A stretch of DNA of 14,581 nucleotides, from the NCBI GenBank assembly GCA_022563275.1, contig JADFNR010000089.1, forward strand, positions 1 through 14,581. Direction: 5' to 3'. The notes under the pieces are model-generated. The model ran no database searches and was not told where the DNA came from. It saw only the letters and a program-made list of their open reading frames with translations. Positions within the stretch are counted from its first letter, which is position 1. Every line of letters begins with the position of its first letter. Of the stretch, positions 13,509-14,581 are shown piece by piece. The DNA comes from Chloroflexota bacterium (GTDB lineage Bacteria; Chloroflexota; Dehalococcoidia; UBA3495). The translations under genes and the position numbers were made by a program.

Positions 13509-14234
13509 CTAACGCGCACCTTCCAAGCCCTTCAGCGCCCGTTGCCAACCGGCATACCGCCGGTATACCAGGTAGGCGCCTCCCGCCACGGTCAGCGCCA
13601 CCGCCCCAGCGATGGTCCGGACCGCAACCCAGACCGTGGCGTCGAGCCAGAAGTCGTCGGGGAAGATTCGCACCAGATAGTCGGTCCGCGGGTCCAGTTG
13701 CCAGAAGTCGTTGGCGAAACTCAGTTGGTGGAACTTTATGAAGATGCTTTCAAAGTCCACCACGGCCAATATTCCGAAGACCGCCAACAACGCCAGGGTC
13801 AGGCCACCGCCGTAGGCCGCCCGCTTGGCCAACGGCTCTACGAACCGGCCCCGGTGCCTGACGAACCCGATCGAGGTCATGACGGCCAGATAGACCGCCG
13901 AGGCCAGGGCCAGGATGTATACACCCCACACCAACCGCTTAACGTCTTTCATGTGGGCTATTTCCCGGTCGTTGAACAGTTCTTGTTCCGTACCCAGTAT
14001 CCGGGTATGCACGTGGAGCGGCTCGTCTCCGGAGTTGATGTAACCGCGGATATCGGCGCCGACTTGGCGCAGGTCGGCATCGGTGATGCCCGAGATGCGG
14101 GAGATGGAATACTTCTCGAATCCGTCGTTGTACAAGCCAGGGCTGTTGAATGCCCAGGTAACGCTGGCGGTGATCAAGAACAGCGGCACGGCAATGATGA
14201 AAATCGCCCAGGGGACCCAGCCTACGCGGCCCAT
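13509..14234 (-). CDS. DUF1461 (TIGR01906-type) integral membrane protein
   Basis: With start ATG 14234 this is a 241-residue membrane protein. A first hydrophobic helix (WVPWAIFIIAVPLFLITASV) is followed by a soluble stretch, then LFNDREIAHMKDVKRL leads into two more helices, the family motif FHQLSFANDFWQLDPRTDYL with IFPDDFWLDA lies in a second extracytoplasmic loop, and a final helix ends in a basic tail. These two motifs are characteristic of the DUF1461 family, whose function is unknown. The frame is open up to TTG 14315, but ATG 14234 has GGAG (14243-14240) 5 nt upstream and removes a Pro/Gln-rich stretch that does not belong to the family. It diverges from mazG and is single. Confidence 0.85.
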   Translation of the reverse strand: MGRVGWVPWAIFIIAVPLFLITASVTWAFNSPGLYNDGFEKYSISRISGITDADLRQVGADIRGYINSGDEPLHVHTRILGTEQELFNDREIAHMKDVKRLVWGVYILALASAVYLAVMTSIGFVRHRGRFVEPLAKRAAYGGGLTLALLAVFGILAVVDFESIFIKFHQLSFANDFWQLDPRTDYLVRIFPDDFWLDATVWVAVRTIAGAVALTVAGGAYLVYRRYAGWQRALKGLEGAR

Positions 14235-14336
14235 GTATTCTCCATTGATTCCACCGGACCAAGTGTGCTGACCGGGCCACGCCTGAGGTCTTGAAGTGCG
14301 CGCCTGCCGGTCCAATCTAACTTAGCACCGGCTAGG

Positions 14337-14366
14337 TTGTGAAGCAACCGGCGGTCAATCTATAAT
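14337..14366 (+). promoter_or_regulatory. Promoter of mazG, apparently leaderless
   Basis: TTGTGA (14337-14342), 18-nt spacer, perfect TATAAT (14361-14366). The ATG of mazG at 14373 is exactly where transcription would be expected to begin, 6 nt after the -10 box, and no ribosome binding site lies in between. Confidence 0.6.
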
Positions 14367-14372
14367 TCGCCC

Positions 14373-14581
14373 ATGCCGCCTCAAGAGGATTCATCCCCAA
14401 GCCAATCATCTCCCACCAGCCCCTTTTCCGAACAAGAACTGGGCACGTTTCAGACATTGGTGGACATCGTGGCCCGGCTGCGCGCGCCCGGCGGCTGCCC
14501 TTGGGACCGGGAGCAGACCCATGACTCCCTGAAGCGCAATCTACTGGAAGAGTCTTACGAGGTTATCGAGGCCATCGACCA
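14373..14581 (+). CDS. mazG: Nucleoside triphosphate pyrophosphohydrolase MazG (N-terminal part)
   Basis: The gene runs off the right edge after 69 complete codons. A Ser/Pro/Gln-rich leader of about 18 residues is followed by [44 protein letters not shown], the hallmark start of MazG: LRxPxGCPWDxxQTHxSL, then the EExxE metal-binding motif (LLEESYEV). MazG hydrolyses NTPs and dNTPs to monophosphates and pyrophosphate, cleaning the nucleotide pool and lowering (p)ppGpp effects in E. coli. The catalytic second half is not visible, so completeness cannot be judged. Start ATG 14373 follows directly on a -10 box, with no ribosome binding site. Confidence 0.92.
   Translation, partial: MPPQEDSSPSQSSPTSPFSEQELGTFQTLVDIVARLRAPGGCPWDREQTHDSLKRNLLEESYEVIEAID

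Overview
The window is GC-rich, densely coded bacterial DNA with fourteen intact or partial-at-the-edge genes and no RNA genes, insertion sequences, phage genes or CRISPR. The gene set (a cytoplasmic reductive-dehalogenase-like iron-sulfur protein, an acetolactate-synthase-like thiamine diphosphate enzyme, a leucine-dehydrogenase-type enzyme, several MFS transporters, an FmdB zinc ribbon with a Gly/Cys tail) fits an uncultivated Chloroflexota lineage such as Dehalococcoidia/SAR202. That placement is an inference from gene content, not from a marker gene.

Layout. 1-1866 (+): the end of a LuxR/NarL-type regulator, then two adjacent trypsin-like serine proteases 4 nt apart, the first with a PDZ domain and the second without, both lacking an obvious signal peptide. 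A strong bidirectional terminator (1892-1935) separates them from the next block. 1968-5143 (-): a TPP enzyme followed by the dehalogenase-like protein, with an AT-rich gap between them that carries a good promoter for the latter. 5144-5385 holds no gene but three successive hairpins. 5386-7693 (+): rsmI (16S rRNA 2'-O-methyltransferase, TTG start) and an OFA/monocarboxylate-type MFS transporter (GTG start). 7748-8272 (-): a cyclophilin with its own promoter. 8642-9712 (+): a leucine/amino-acid dehydrogenase with a long, structured leader. 9733-9772: a second bidirectional terminator. 9798-12967 (-): a small CDGSH iron-sulfur protein and two unrelated MFS transporters (DHA2/14-TM type and MFS_3/EntS type). 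13123-13353 (+): an FmdB zinc-ribbon protein with a clear sigma-70 promoter, ended by a third bidirectional terminator. 13509-14234 (-): a DUF1461 membrane protein. 14373-end (+): the start of mazG, apparently leaderless.

How it fits together. Most of the window is housekeeping (rRNA modification, protein folding, nucleotide-pool cleaning) mixed with substrate uptake/efflux and degradation functions (three MFS transporters, the corrinoid/Fe-S protein, the C-C lyase, the amino-acid dehydrogenase). I see no large new multi-gene system. The points most worth following are the dehalogenase-like gene without membrane anchor partner, the structured leader upstream of the TPP enzyme, the re-assigned start and hairpin leader of the dehydrogenase, and a hairpin core (TCCCGA-N4-TCGGGA) that recurs in three separate intergenic regions.
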